Notes: generated from the letters alone by a model not told the origin. A DNA stretch of 64,000 nt from Planctomycetota bacterium (GCA_016220085.1 JACRIN010000034.1:41018-105017); one strand, 5' to 3'. Shown: positions 8,434 through 17,881, counted from the first letter of the stretch. Translations and numbers: made by a program.

Positions 8434-10611
8434 TCAGTCGACGCGCGCGTCGAGCTCGTCGAGGAGCTTCGCGAGCAGCCGGCGCGCCGCGCGCCAATCG
8501 TCGACGCGCCACTGGGCGACGGTGTCCCCCGGTCCGACGTGGACGCGCACCGCGTCCTGCGGCAACGCAGCGAAGAGATCCTCGTCGGTGCGGTCGTCGC
8601 CGAGCGCCAGGATGCGCGTCGCATGGCTCGCCGCGCTCACCAACCGGGTCGCGAGCGTGCCCTTGTTCTCGCCGTGCGGTCGGATCTCGACCACGCGATT
8701 GCCGAGCAACACTTCGACCGGCAGGTTGCTGCACAGGGCCTGGAGCACCAGCCTGAGTTCGTTCGCCTGCCGGAAGCCGAAGTCGGGATCCGAGCCGCGC
8801 CAGTGCCACGCGTAGCCGACGCTCTTCTTTTCGACGCGCGCGCCGGGCGTGCGCTCGGCGAAGTCGTGGAGCAAGCGTTCGATCGAGCCGCGGTGCAGAA
8901 GCTGGAGCCCGCGCGCCATCGTCCAGGTCGTCTCGCCGCGCGGGCGCGTCCACAAGCCGTGCTCGGCGTGGAGGCCGAGGTCGAGGTCGGCGAGCCAGCG
9001 CTCGAGCTCGATCGCCGGCCGGCCGCTGACGACGTGCACCTCGGTGTCGCGTGCGGCGGCGAGGCGCGCGAGCAGCGCGCGCAGCTCCTCGTCCGGCTCC
9101 GTGCGCATCGGATCGACGTCGAACGGCATCAGCGTGCCGTCGTAGTCGAGCAGCAGCAGGCGCGCTGGCGCTCGCGCGAGCTCCGCGATCGGCACCTCGG
9201 TCGGAAGCCGCGCCTCGACGGCGACCGCCTGCTCGCCGAGCTTCTCGAGGAACGTCCGCGCCCAGTGCTCGGCGTCGCTCTTGAAGACGCGTTCGCGCAT
9301 CGCGCGCATCCGTTCGCGGCGCTCCTCGCGAGGCATCGAGAGCGCGCGGTGGCACGCATCGGAGACCGCGCGCGGATCGAACGGGTTGACCAGCAGCGCG
9401 CCGGAGAGCTCGCCCGCGGCGCCGGCGAACTCCGAGAGCACCAACACGCCGTCCTCGTCGTTGCGCGTCGCGACGAACTCCTTCGCGACGAGGTTCATCC
9501 CGTCGCGGATCGGCGTCACGAGCATCACGTCGGCCGCGCGGTACAGCGCGACGACCTCGCGCGACGAGAGCGCGCGGTGGAGGTAGTTGACCGGCACCCA
9601 GCTCGCGGTCGCGAACATGCCGTGGAGTCGACCGACCAGCTCGTCGATCGTCTGCCGCATCGCGCGATACACCTGCACGGTCGTGCGCGACGGCACCGCG
9701 ACCTGGATCAAGCGGATCATCCCGCGCAGGTCGGCGTGGCGGTCGAGCAGCTCCTGCAGCGCGAGCAGGCGCCGTGGGATGCCCTTCGTGTAATCGAGGC
9801 GATCGATGCCGACCAGCAACGCCTCCGGGCCGGAGCGCAAGCGTTGGGTCTCCTCGCGCACCGACGTTTCCTCGGCGAGGTGCGAATAGGCCTTGGCGTC
9901 GATGCCCATCGGGAACGCGCCGATGCAGAGCTCTCGGCCGCGCCAGCGCAGCGAATCGACGGCGACTTCGACGCCGAGGACGTTGAGCAGCGCCGCCGCG
10001 AAGTGCCGGACGTAGTCGTGCGTGTGGAAGCCGATCAGGTCCGCGCCGAGCAGGCCGCGGAGCAGCTCCTCGCGCTCCGGCAGCACGCGCCAGAGCGGCG
10101 ACGCGGGAAACGGGATGTGGAGGAAGAAGCCGATGCGCGCGTGCGGCAAGCGCTCACGGACCAGCGCGGGCAGGAGGATCAGTTGATAGTCGTGGATCCA
10201 GATGCGGTCGCCGGGCTGCCAGTGGGCGACGATCGCGTCCGCGAAACGCCGGTTCGCCTCGACGTACTGTTCGTAGTCGTCGTTGGTGAGCGGCAGCGAC
10301 TCCAGCATCGAGTGGAACAGCGGCCAGAGCACGCCGTTCGCGTAGCCTTCGTAGAAGCCCTTGACGACGCGGGCAGGGAGGTCGACCCCGACCAACCGGC
10401 GCGACGCGAGCTCGCGCGCCAGTTCGGCGCGTCCTTCGTCGTCGAGCTCGTCGGTCTCGCCCGGCCAACCGATCCAGAGCGCGCCCCCGTTCGCGTGCAC
10501 GCTCGCGAGCCCGGTCGCGACGCCTCCGACGCTCACCTGCACGTCCGCGCGCGTTCCGTGGACGCGCACGTGGATCGGCAAGCGGTTGGAGACGATAAGG
10601 ACTCGGGACAT
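8434..10611 (-). CDS. otsAB: Fused trehalose-6-phosphate synthase / phosphatase
   Basis: 725 residues carrying two activities. Residues 1 to ~465 are a GT20 synthase: SNRLPI, GGVATGL, WIHDYQL, IGFFLHIPFP, GIDRLDYTKGI and DGMNLVAKEFVA are all present. It joins UDP-glucose and glucose-6-P. Residues ~485-725 are a HAD phosphatase with the DYDGTL nucleophile loop, VVSGRP, and a C-terminal GDDRTDEDLF. The product would be trehalose, an osmoprotectant. Both parts look intact. The gene starts at ATG 10611 with a long untranslated leader (~140 bases) if the promoter at 10761-10790 is used. It ends 2 bases before the hydrolase gene, so the two are probably one transcript. Confidence 0.92.
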   Translation of the reverse strand: MSRVLIVSNRLPIHVRVHGTRADVQVSVGGVATGLASVHANGGALWIGWPGETDELDDEGRAELARELASRRLVGVDLPARVVKGFYEGYANGVLWPLFHSMLESLPLTNDDYEQYVEANRRFADAIVAHWQPGDRIWIHDYQLILLPALVRERLPHARIGFFLHIPFPASPLWRVLPEREELLRGLLGADLIGFHTHDYVRHFAAALLNVLGVEVAVDSLRWRGRELCIGAFPMGIDAKAYSHLAEETSVREETQRLRSGPEALLVGIDRLDYTKGIPRRLLALQELLDRHADLRGMIRLIQVAVPSRTTVQVYRAMRQTIDELVGRLHGMFATASWVPVNYLHRALSSREVVALYRAADVMLVTPIRDGMNLVAKEFVATRNDEDGVLVLSEFAGAAGELSGALLVNPFDPRAVSDACHRALSMPREERRERMRAMRERVFKSDAEHWARTFLEKLGEQAVAVEARLPTEVPIAELARAPARLLLLDYDGTLMPFDVDPMRTEPDEELRALLARLAAARDTEVHVVSGRPAIELERWLADLDLGLHAEHGLWTRPRGETTWTMARGLQLLHRGSIERLLHDFAERTPGARVEKKSVGYAWHWRGSDPDFGFRQANELRLVLQALCSNLPVEVLLGNRVVEIRPHGENKGTLATRLVSAASHATRILALGDDRTDEDLFAALPQDAVRVHVGPGDTVAQWRVDDWRAARRLLAKLLDELDARVD

Positions 10612-10760
10612 GGCGGGTTCGACTCGTCGGTTTCGAGCGCACGGGCCGCGAGGCAGTCCACGGAGGCGTGCGCGGGGACGCAGAGGGGCCGCGCGAGGCG
10701 AGAGCGGGCGCCGGGCCGCAGCGGACCCCACGGCGCTGCTCGCTCGAGTCGGAGTCGCAC

Positions 10761-10790
10761 CGTAGCACGCGCCCGCGGAGGCTTCCAAGC
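10761..10790 (-). promoter_or_regulatory. Predicted promoter of the trehalose gene
   Basis: On the minus strand TTGGAA (10790-10785), 18 bases, then TACGGT (10766-10761). It is the best match to the recurring promoter pattern of this window in the 191-base gap upstream of the gene. Confidence 0.5.
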
Positions 10791-10802
10791 CCCGGGTCGG
10801 CG

Positions 10803-13427
10803 TCAATCTCGGCCGAGCGAGTCTCGTGGCGGACGCGAGAGGAACCAGGTAGCGACCAGCCCGAGGAGCGCGACCCACGCGGCGAGCAGGTACGAGCGCG
10901 GCGCGAATTCGGCGCGCACGACGAGACCCGAGCGCGCGGGGAGCTCGATCCCGAGCAGGGCGTGGTCCGCGGGCGCGATCCGCGACGCGGGCTCGCCATC
11001 GACCGTGACCCGCCAGCCCGGATGGAACGCGACCGACAGGACGAGCCAACCGCCGCCCGGCGCGTCGAGCTCGCACTCGATCCGGCCCGCGCCGTCGTCG
11101 CGCAGCGCGCGCACGCTCGCGCCCTCGCGCAGCGCGAGCGTGCGCGCGCGGTCGCGTGGGGCGTGCGCGCTCGCGCCTTCGCTCGGCGAGTGCACTCTCG
11201 TTCCGTCTCGTGGCGCGAGCGTGCTCGCTCCGTCGCGTGGCGCGGGCACGCTCTCGCCCGGAAGCTCCGGCGCCGCGGGGCACTCGCCGACGAGCACGCT
11301 CTCGCGCTGAGGGTCGAATTCGCCTCGCGCGAGCCGCGCGAGCGCGTCGCTCTCGGTTGCGACCCAGAGCGGCGCGACGACGCGTGCGGAGCCGCACGCG
11401 GAGCCGGGTTCCGCGCTCGGAGTCGAGAGCCGCGACGCGCGACGGTAGACGTGGACGCGCTCGCGCTCGAGCACCGGGTCGAGGCTCGGGTGACGGCGCG
11501 GCTCCTTCGACAGGATCGCGCGCACGTCGAGGCAGTCGAGCACCGGATGATCGAGGCGGCCTTCGAGCGAGAGGCGGCTGATCCCGGTGCGATAGCCCGC
11601 GAGCGGATCGAGCGCCTGCACGAGCTCGACCAGCCGCTTCTGACTGAACGCGACGTACGGAGTGAGATCGCGGACGCCGTACGCCTCCGGCAGATTCGGG
11701 CGCGCGAGCACCAACACGTCGTCGACGCCGGTGCCGCTCTCGTCGAGGCGCAGCACGCGGCCGTCGCCTGCCGCGGTCGCGAGCGCTTCGAGCGCCGGCG
11801 AGCGCGGGAACGGCTCGCCGAGCGACGCGGGCCGCGGCACGAGGTGCGCGGCGGAAGCGGCGACGCCTTCGACCAGCACCACAGCGAAGAGCGGCAGCCA
11901 CGCGGCGCGCGCGCCCTCGCGGCCGCGGCTCCAGACCAGGAACGTCGCCGCCGCGGCGGTCGCGAGACCGAGCAGCGCGAGGTGTTCGCTCGCTCGCGCG
12001 AGCCGTTCGGCGGCGGCGACCGCGGTCGCGTGGTCGGTCAACGCGCGCACGTCGCCGAGCGTGACGCCGTGGCGCGCGGCGAGCTCGAGCTCGCGTGCGT
12101 TCGCGAAGCTCTCGGGCTCGAGCGTCGCGCGAAACGCGCCGCCGAGCAGCGCGAGCGCGATCCCGAAGCCCGCGACCGTCGGCCGCGCGCGCGGATGGCG
12201 TCGCCAGAGCGCTTCCGCGCCGAAGCCCGCGCAGAGCGGCAGCGCGACCCACAACACGCTCGCCGCGCGCGCGGGCGCGCCGAGGTCGAAGCCGGGCACG
12301 TGGAAGAGCTCGCGCACCAACGGCCAGCCTTGCGCGAACGCGAGCGCGAGCAACGCGAGCCCGCCGAGCACCCGCGTGTCGCGCGGGAACGCGACCCAGC
12401 CCGCGAGCGCGAGCGCCAGCACGGCGACGCCGGCGTGCAGATGCCACTCGAGCAAGTTGGCCGTCTGCGCGGCTTCCTTCTCGCTCGCGCGCGCGAGCCA
12501 CCACGGCACCGGCAGGTTCGGCGCGGCGAGCGCTTCGGTCGGCGAGCCGAACAGATCGGGCACGACGAGCCCGAGCGTCGTCGCGAGCGGCAGGCTTTCG
12601 GCCTGCAAGCTCTCCGCGGTCCGCGGCGCGCGCAGCGACTGCCGCGCGGCGTCCCACGTCGGCACGAGCTGCACCGCCGCGAGCGCGATGCCGCACGCGA
12701 ACAGTCCGCCGACGCGGACGATCGGGAGTCCGGTCACGCGATCGAGGTAGCGGCGCGCGAGCGCGTAGCTCGACGCCGCGGCGATGCAGAACGCCGCGAT
12801 CGTCGGGAATCCGGCGAGCGCGCTCGCCGCGATCGACGCCGCGAGCGCGAGCCCGGCGCGCGGCTTCTTCTGAGCGAGCCCGTCGATCGCCCACAGCATC
12901 CACGGCAGCCACAGCGCCGCGTCGACCTTCATCCGATAGTGCAGGTTCGCGAGCGCGAAGCCGCCCGCCTGCAGCGCGAGCGCGCCGATCGCCGCGGAGC
13001 CGAAGGCGACGCCGCGGCGCTCGAGGAAGAGCCACGCGCCGAGGCCCGCGAAGAACAGCGAGAGCGCCGCGAGGAACGGCGCCGCGCGCGCGGGATCGGT
13101 CGCGTACGCGATCCAGTTCGGCGGGTAGAGCGGTCCGACCAGCGTCCCGCCGAGCAACGGCAGCCCGAGGCCTTGGCGTGCGTTCCACAGCGGCAGACGG
13201 CCCTCGCGGACCTGGCGCTGCACCTCGAGCTCGTCGGTGAGGATCGGGAAGAGCCGATCGGAGGCGAGGTAGTTCGCCTGGGTCCACGCATCGGCGGCGA
13301 GCGCGGGCTGCTCGCTCGCGAGGGGCTCGAGCCCGACCGGCGCCTGGGGAAGGAACAGCGCGCCGGAGACGACGGCGGGCGCCAGCAGGACCAGCGGCAG
13401 GACGAGCAGCAGGAGGATCCGCCGCAT
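10803..13427 (-). CDS. YfhO-like multi-pass membrane protein
   Basis: 874 residues. The N-terminus is hydrophobic and the first two thirds contain about a dozen predicted membrane helices. An early periplasmic segment reads PLWNARQGLGLPLL, a mark of YfhO-type proteins. The C-terminal soluble part contains FHPGWRVTVDG, matching the beta-sandwich end of that family, then a last membrane helix. Family members are linked to lipid-carrier-dependent glycosylation of cell-surface polymers in Gram-positives; the exact role here is unknown. An odd feature is an APRDGAS-type repeat tract (about residues 720-775) inserted before the C-terminal domain. It is divergent from the M28 peptidase gene, with start codons 94 bases apart. 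Confidence 0.65.
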   Translation of the reverse strand: MRRILLLLVLPLVLLAPAVVSGALFLPQAPVGLEPLASEQPALAADAWTQANYLASDRLFPILTDELEVQRQVREGRLPLWNARQGLGLPLLGGTLVGPLYPPNWIAYATDPARAAPFLAALSLFFAGLGAWLFLERRGVAFGSAAIGALALQAGGFALANLHYRMKVDAALWLPWMLWAIDGLAQKKPRAGLALAASIAASALAGFPTIAAFCIAAASSYALARRYLDRVTGLPIVRVGGLFACGIALAAVQLVPTWDAARQSLRAPRTAESLQAESLPLATTLGLVVPDLFGSPTEALAAPNLPVPWWLARASEKEAAQTANLLEWHLHAGVAVLALALAGWVAFPRDTRVLGGLALLALAFAQGWPLVRELFHVPGFDLGAPARAASVLWVALPLCAGFGAEALWRRHPRARPTVAGFGIALALLGGAFRATLEPESFANARELELAARHGVTLGDVRALTDHATAVAAAERLARASEHLALLGLATAAAATFLVWSRGREGARAAWLPLFAVVLVEGVAASAAHLVPRPASLGEPFPRSPALEALATAAGDGRVLRLDESGTGVDDVLVLARPNLPEAYGVRDLTPYVAFSQKRLVELVQALDPLAGYRTGISRLSLEGRLDHPVLDCLDVRAILSKEPRRHPSLDPVLERERVHVYRRASRLSTPSAEPGSACGSARVVAPLWVATESDALARLARGEFDPQRESVLVGECPAAPELPGESVPAPRDGASTLAPRDGTRVHSPSEGASAHAPRDRARTLALREGASVRALRDDGAGRIECELDAPGGGWLVLSVAFHPGWRVTVDGEPASRIAPADHALLGIELPARSGLVVRAEFAPRSYLLAAWVALLGLVATWFLSRPPRDSLGRD
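11095..11262 (-). repeat. In-frame degenerate 27-30 base repeats in the YfhO-like gene
   Basis: The minus-strand translation reads as five to six imperfect units such as APRDGASTL, APRDGTRVHS, PSEGASAH, APRDRARTL and ALREGASVR. The copies have diverged in sequence but keep the frame, so this is an expanded linker rather than decay. Confidence 0.7.
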
Positions 13428-13484
13428 GGCGCGCCATCATGCGCTCTCCCGACGCCGACTCAAGGCGGGGCGCACGCCTGCGGA

Positions 13485-13514
13485 TTGGGCGCGGCCGGTC
13501 CCGCGCCGTATCTT
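13485..13514 (+). promoter_or_regulatory. Predicted promoter of the M28 peptidase (leaderless type)
   Basis: TTGGGC (13485-13490), 18 bases, TATCTT (13509-13514). Only 7 bases separate the -10 box from the ATG at 13522, so transcription would begin at or beside the start codon. Confidence 0.6.
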
Positions 13515-13521
13515 GGGCGCC

Positions 13522-15438
13522 ATGCTTCGACGCTCCACCTTCGTGTTCTCGTCCCTGTTCGCGGTCGCGGCCCTCTTCGCGTGCGGGTCGCCGAACGGCT
13601 CGACCGCAACGTCCGCGCGTGCCGATGCCGAACGCTCGCATCCCGGCGCGGAGCGCTCACACGCCGCTCTCGAGCACGCGCTCGCGGATGCCGAGCGCTT
13701 GCACGCCGACGTCGCGTGGCTCGCCGACGACGCCCAAGGCGGCCGGCGCGCCGGCACCGAGGATGCGCGTCGCGCCGGCGCGTGGATCGAGGCGCGCTTC
13801 CAAGCGCTCGGCCTCGAGCCCGCGGGCGAACACGGCTTCCGTCAGTCGTTCGACGTCGCGTTGCCGGCCGGCGATCGCGGGGGCTCGAAGCTCGTGTGCG
13901 GCGAGCGGACGTGGCAAGGCACGGAAGCGGTCGTGCCCGCGTACTGCTCCGACGGCGCGAGCGCGAAGGGCGAGCTCGTCTTCGTCGGTTACGGCGTCGA
14001 GAACGACGCGCTGGAGTGGAACGACTTCCGGAAGCTCGACCTCGACGCCAACGACGCGCTCGCGGGCAAGGTCGCGGTCGTCGTGCGCGGCGCCCCGCCG
14101 AAGAAGCAGGACGCTCCGATCGCCGACGCGAACGCGAATGTCGTCGCGGGCACCGATTGGGGTCTCAGCGCGTCGACGTTCACCAAGGTGATGAACTGCA
14201 AGCGCCGCGGCGCGGTCGCGGTGCTCGTCGTCGAGCATCCCGAGCACGCCGAGCCGTTGCCCGGGTTCGACTCCGGAGCGGCGAAGCAGTCGTCGCTGCC
14301 GGTGCTGATGCTGTCGCTCGACGCGTTCCGCGCGCTCGCTCCGGAGTACGTCGAGACGCTCGACCTGCTGCTCGATCGTCCGACGAAGGGCCTGCTCGCC
14401 GTCGAAGCTCCCGCGCGCGCGGTCGAGGTGTTCGCCGACGTCGAACGCAAGAAGGGCGAGGCGTTCAACGTGCTCGCGCGCGTCCGCGGCAAGTCGAGCG
14501 CGCGCACGATCGTGATCGGCGCCCACTACGACCACCTCGGCCACGGCGGACCCGAGTCGATGGCTCCGGGCGATCGTTCGGTCCACAACGGCGCCGATGA
14601 CAACGCGAGCGGCACCGCGGCGCTGCTCGAGCTCGCGCGGCTCTTCCAAAGCGGCGGCGCGCCCGAGTGCGACGTCGTGTTCGCGGCGTGGTCGGGCGAG
14701 GAGCTCGGCCTGCTCGGCAGCAAGCATTGGATCGAGAAGCCGACGTTCGACCTCGCGGGCGTCGAAGCGAACGTCAACCTCGACATGGTCGGCCGCGCGA
14801 ACGCGAAGAAGCTGCAGGTCCTCGGAACCGGCAGCGCGGCGCCGTTCGCGGCGTGGCTCGACGAACTCGCCGCGGCGCACGGCTTCGAGCTCGCCCAGAA
14901 CGCGGGCGGCAGCGGCATCGGCGGCAGCGACCACCAGCCGTTCCTGGAGCACCAGATCCCCGCGCTGCACTTCTTCAGCGGCGTGCACGCCGACTACCAC
15001 AAGCCGACCGACGACCTCGAGCGCTTCGAGGCGCCGGGCACCGCGGCGACTTGCGAGCTCGCGCTCGATCTGGTGCGCAAGCTCGCCGCCGCCGGCGATC
15101 TCGTCTACGTCGAGCCGCCGAAAGCGCCCGCGAAGGAAGGCGTCGCGGCGACGCCGACGCGCGGCAACGGCACGTGGTTCGGCACGGTGCCCGAGTATGG
15201 GTTCGAGGGACCGGGGCTCAAGCTCGCCGGCTCCTCCGCGGGGAGCCCGGCCGAGAAAGCCGGCATGCGCAAGGACGACGTCTTGATCCAGGTCGGCGAC
15301 GTGCGGATCGACACGATGCAGGACTTCGTCTACGCGCTCTCGCTCTACAAACCGGGCGACACCGTCGTCGCGAAGTTCCTGCGCGACGGCAGGGAAGAGA
15401 GCGCGCGCGTCCTGCTCGCCACGCGAGTGAAACAGTAA
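13522..15438 (+). CDS. M28 zinc aminopeptidase lipoprotein with PDZ domain
   Basis: 638 residues. The signal peptide ends in the lipobox AALFAC (Cys21), so it is a lipoprotein. A PA-like insert lies at about 150-290. The M28 catalytic domain shows all di-zinc elements: AHYDHLG, GADDNASGTA, SGEELGLLGS, NLDMVGR and a terminal HADYHKPTDD. A PDZ domain follows at ~545-635 (SPAEKAGMRKDDVLIQVGD). The enzyme should remove N-terminal residues from peptides outside the cytoplasm. The stretch after the lipobox repeats AERSH/ALEHA-like units. Start chosen from the signal peptide and the promoter just before it. A sensor kinase gene follows after 21 bases. Confidence 0.9.
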   Translation: MLRRSTFVFSSLFAVAALFACGSPNGSTATSARADAERSHPGAERSHAALEHALADAERLHADVAWLADDAQGGRRAGTEDARRAGAWIEARFQALGLEPAGEHGFRQSFDVALPAGDRGGSKLVCGERTWQGTEAVVPAYCSDGASAKGELVFVGYGVENDALEWNDFRKLDLDANDALAGKVAVVVRGAPPKKQDAPIADANANVVAGTDWGLSASTFTKVMNCKRRGAVAVLVVEHPEHAEPLPGFDSGAAKQSSLPVLMLSLDAFRALAPEYVETLDLLLDRPTKGLLAVEAPARAVEVFADVERKKGEAFNVLARVRGKSSARTIVIGAHYDHLGHGGPESMAPGDRSVHNGADDNASGTAALLELARLFQSGGAPECDVVFAAWSGEELGLLGSKHWIEKPTFDLAGVEANVNLDMVGRANAKKLQVLGTGSAAPFAAWLDELAAAHGFELAQNAGGSGIGGSDHQPFLEHQIPALHFFSGVHADYHKPTDDLERFEAPGTAATCELALDLVRKLAAAGDLVYVEPPKAPAKEGVAATPTRGNGTWFGTVPEYGFEGPGLKLAGSSAGSPAEKAGMRKDDVLIQVGDVRIDTMQDFVYALSLYKPGDTVVAKFLRDGREESARVLLATRVKQ

Positions 15439-15459
15439 CCGCTCCCGGAAGGCACGCCG

Positions 15460-17454
15460 ATGGATCCGAAGACCGTTCGCGTGCCTCCCGAGCTCCGCGC
15501 GATCTTCGGACGCGCGGAGGAAATCGTCGCGGCGTACTTCGCGAGCCGTCGCGAGCTGCCGGAACAGGGCACGATCGAGATCTTCGACGATCGCTACGTG
15601 CTGGTGCGCGGCGCGGCGCTGTCGGTCGAGTTCTTCAAGGTCGCGCGCGACCTGTACGGGCCCGAGCGGCGCGCCGAGGCCGAGCAATTCGCGCGCAACA
15701 TCCTCTTCGACCTCGCGCACGCGATCGGGAAGTCGGACGCGCGGGCGTTCCACCAGAAGATGGGACTCGTCGATCCGGTCGCGAAGCTTTCCGCGGGTCC
15801 CGTGCACTTCGCGTACACCGGTTGGGCGTTCGTCGACATCCTGCCGGAGTCGCGGCCGGCGCCGGACGAGAGCTGCTCGCTCGTGTACGACCACCCGTAT
15901 TCGTTCGAGTCGCACGCGTGGCTCGCGGCGGGCGAGCGCTCGACGTTCCCGGTGTGCATCATGAACGCCGGCTATTCGTCGGGCTGGTGCGAGGAGAGCT
16001 TCGGCGTCGAGCTCGTCGCCGCCGAGATCCTCTGCCGCGCGAAAGGCGACGACTGCTGCCGTTTCGTGATGGCGCACCCGAGGCACATCGAGGCGCGAGT
16101 CTCGCACTACTTGCACTCGCGTCCCGACCTGCTGCCGTTCGCGAAGCATTACGAGATCCCGGACTTTTTCTCGCGCAAGCGGCTCGAGGAGGAGCTTCGC
16201 AAGAGCCGCGACGAGCTCGAGCTGCGCGTCGTCGCGCGCACCGCCGAGCTCGTCCACGCGAACGAGCGTCTGCAGCGCGAGCGCATCGAACGCGAGGAAG
16301 CCGAGGGCCGCTTGCGCCAGGTCGACAAGCTCGAGGCGATCGGGCGACTCGCCGGCGGCATCGCGCACGACTTCAACAACCTGTTGACGGTGATCGACGG
16401 CTACGCCGAGCTCGCGCGCAATACTCTCGGCGTCGACGAGCCGACGCGGGATTGCGTCGACGAGATCCACGCCGCCTGCGGACGGGCGAAGTCGCTGACG
16501 AAGCAACTGCTCGCGTTCAGCCGCCAACAAGTGGTCTCGCCCGCGGTCGTCGACCTGAACGCGCTGATCGCGAACCTGGTGGTGATGCTGCGGCGCTTGA
16601 TCGGCGCGGACGTCGAGCTCGCACTCGAAAGCGGCCATCCGTTGGACCGAGTGCTCGTCGATCCGTCGCAGCTCGAGCAGGTGCTCGTCAATCTGATCGT
16701 CAACGCGCGCGACGCGCTGCCGAAGGGCGGCCGCATCGTCGTCGCGACGCGCAATCTCGAGCTCACCGGCGAGCACCGCGCGGGCTTCTCGACGCTCGCG
16801 CCCGGCGCGTACGTCGAGCTCTCGGTGCGCGACCACGGCGTCGGCATGGACCCGGCGACCCAGGCGCGACTCTTCGAGCCGTTCTTCACCACCAAGCCGC
16901 GCGGCAAGGGCACCGGCCTCGGCCTCGCGACCGTGCACGGCATCGTCACCGCGGCGGGCGGCGCGATCGCGGTCGAATCGTCGCTCGGCCGCGGCTCGAC
17001 GTTCCGCATCGCGCTGCCGCGCGTCGAAGGCGAGCCCGAAGGTGTCCGCGAAGCGGCCGGATCCGGCCACGAACCCGATGGCTCCGGCGTCGTGCTGCTC
17101 GCCGAGGACGAGCCGTCGCTGCGGCGCCTCGTGCGCAATTCGCTCTCGCGCGCGGGCTACGACGTGCTCGAAGCCGCCGACGGCCGCGAGGCCTGGGAGC
17201 TCTTCGGCCGCGAGCGCGACCGCGTCGACCTGCTGCTCACCGACATCGTGATGCCGTACCTGAACGGCCGCGACTTGGCGGACCGCGTGCGCACCGAGCG
17301 CGGCGATCTGCCGGTGCTCCTGATGTCGGTCTACACCGACGATCTGATCGATCGGCGCGCGATCGCCGCGGCGGGCTTCGAGTTCATCCAGAAGCCGTAC
17401 ACGCTCGCCGAGCTCCTGGCGAAGGTGCGCGCGATGCTGCGCGCGCGGCGCTGA
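15460..17454 (+). CDS. Hybrid histidine kinase with XylR_N/V4R sensor domain and receiver
   Basis: 664 residues, no membrane segment. Residues ~1-95 resemble the XylR N-terminal domain (RYVLVRGAALSVEFFK), and ~100-210 form a V4R small-molecule domain ending in GDDCCRF. A coiled-coil (240-290) leads to a HisKA site, GGIAHDFNNLL with His303, then a HATPase domain (NLIVNARDAL, GVGMD, GKGTGLGLATV). A C-terminal receiver has the phospho-acceptor Asp595 in LLTDIVMP. V4R domains in XylR/DmpR bind aromatic compounds, so this cytoplasmic kinase may sense an aromatic or lipid-like ligand. No DNA-binding domain is present and no separate response regulator is adjacent. Confidence 0.85.
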   Translation: MDPKTVRVPPELRAIFGRAEEIVAAYFASRRELPEQGTIEIFDDRYVLVRGAALSVEFFKVARDLYGPERRAEAEQFARNILFDLAHAIGKSDARAFHQKMGLVDPVAKLSAGPVHFAYTGWAFVDILPESRPAPDESCSLVYDHPYSFESHAWLAAGERSTFPVCIMNAGYSSGWCEESFGVELVAAEILCRAKGDDCCRFVMAHPRHIEARVSHYLHSRPDLLPFAKHYEIPDFFSRKRLEEELRKSRDELELRVVARTAELVHANERLQRERIEREEAEGRLRQVDKLEAIGRLAGGIAHDFNNLLTVIDGYAELARNTLGVDEPTRDCVDEIHAACGRAKSLTKQLLAFSRQQVVSPAVVDLNALIANLVVMLRRLIGADVELALESGHPLDRVLVDPSQLEQVLVNLIVNARDALPKGGRIVVATRNLELTGEHRAGFSTLAPGAYVELSVRDHGVGMDPATQARLFEPFFTTKPRGKGTGLGLATVHGIVTAAGGAIAVESSLGRGSTFRIALPRVEGEPEGVREAAGSGHEPDGSGVVLLAEDEPSLRRLVRNSLSRAGYDVLEAADGREAWELFGRERDRVDLLLTDIVMPYLNGRDLADRVRTERGDLPVLLMSVYTDDLIDRRAIAAAGFEFIQKPYTLAELLAKVRAMLRARR

Positions 17455-17881
17455 CGCGAACGCCGTGGTGCGGAGGCGATGCCGTGGTGCTGAGACGGCG
17501 ACGTGGAGCTGAGAGCGTGCGACGAAATCGATCCCACGGTCCCCGGAGCCTCACGCATGACGTTCGCTCGCGGTCTCGAACCTCGAAAAAGCCGCTCGCG
17601 CGGCGCGAGGGCGCGATTTGTTCACACCCTCGGAGGCGACGACGCCGCGCTGAAGCGACGCTGAGGTGCTGACGCGGGCGCCGGGAGGGTGACGCGGCGA
17701 TCGCAGGGGGCAGCCGGCGCAACGGCCCGCGCAACGGCCCGCGCAACGGCCCGCGCGGACCGCTCGAACGGACCGCGGCGTCGCACGCTGGACGCCGGAG
17801 CTTCGATCGGCGAACCTGTGCGATTCCAGCCGCGGGCTCGCGTTCCGATCTCAGCCCGCGCGAAGCGAATCCGTCCCCGAC
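17455..17881 (+). other. Intergenic region of 427 bases between kinase and prfC
   Basis: No supported gene. It contains two copies of GCCGTGGTGC near 17463 and 17480, a 36-codon unconvincing frame at 17557-17664, and a perfect triple repeat of a 12-mer at 17719-17754. A promoter for prfC is expected here, but I found no clear -35/-10 pair. Confidence 0.5.
17719..17754 (+). repeat. Three perfect tandem copies of a 12-mer upstream of prfC
   Basis: GCAACGGCCCGC is repeated exactly three times, 128 bases before the prfC start. The unit is not palindromic and its function is unknown; replication slippage is the simplest origin. Confidence 0.85.

Noticed and set aside
17557..17664. Possible 35-residue basic peptide in the gap before prfC
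   Set aside because: No ribosome-binding site, no conserved features, and the length is expected by chance.
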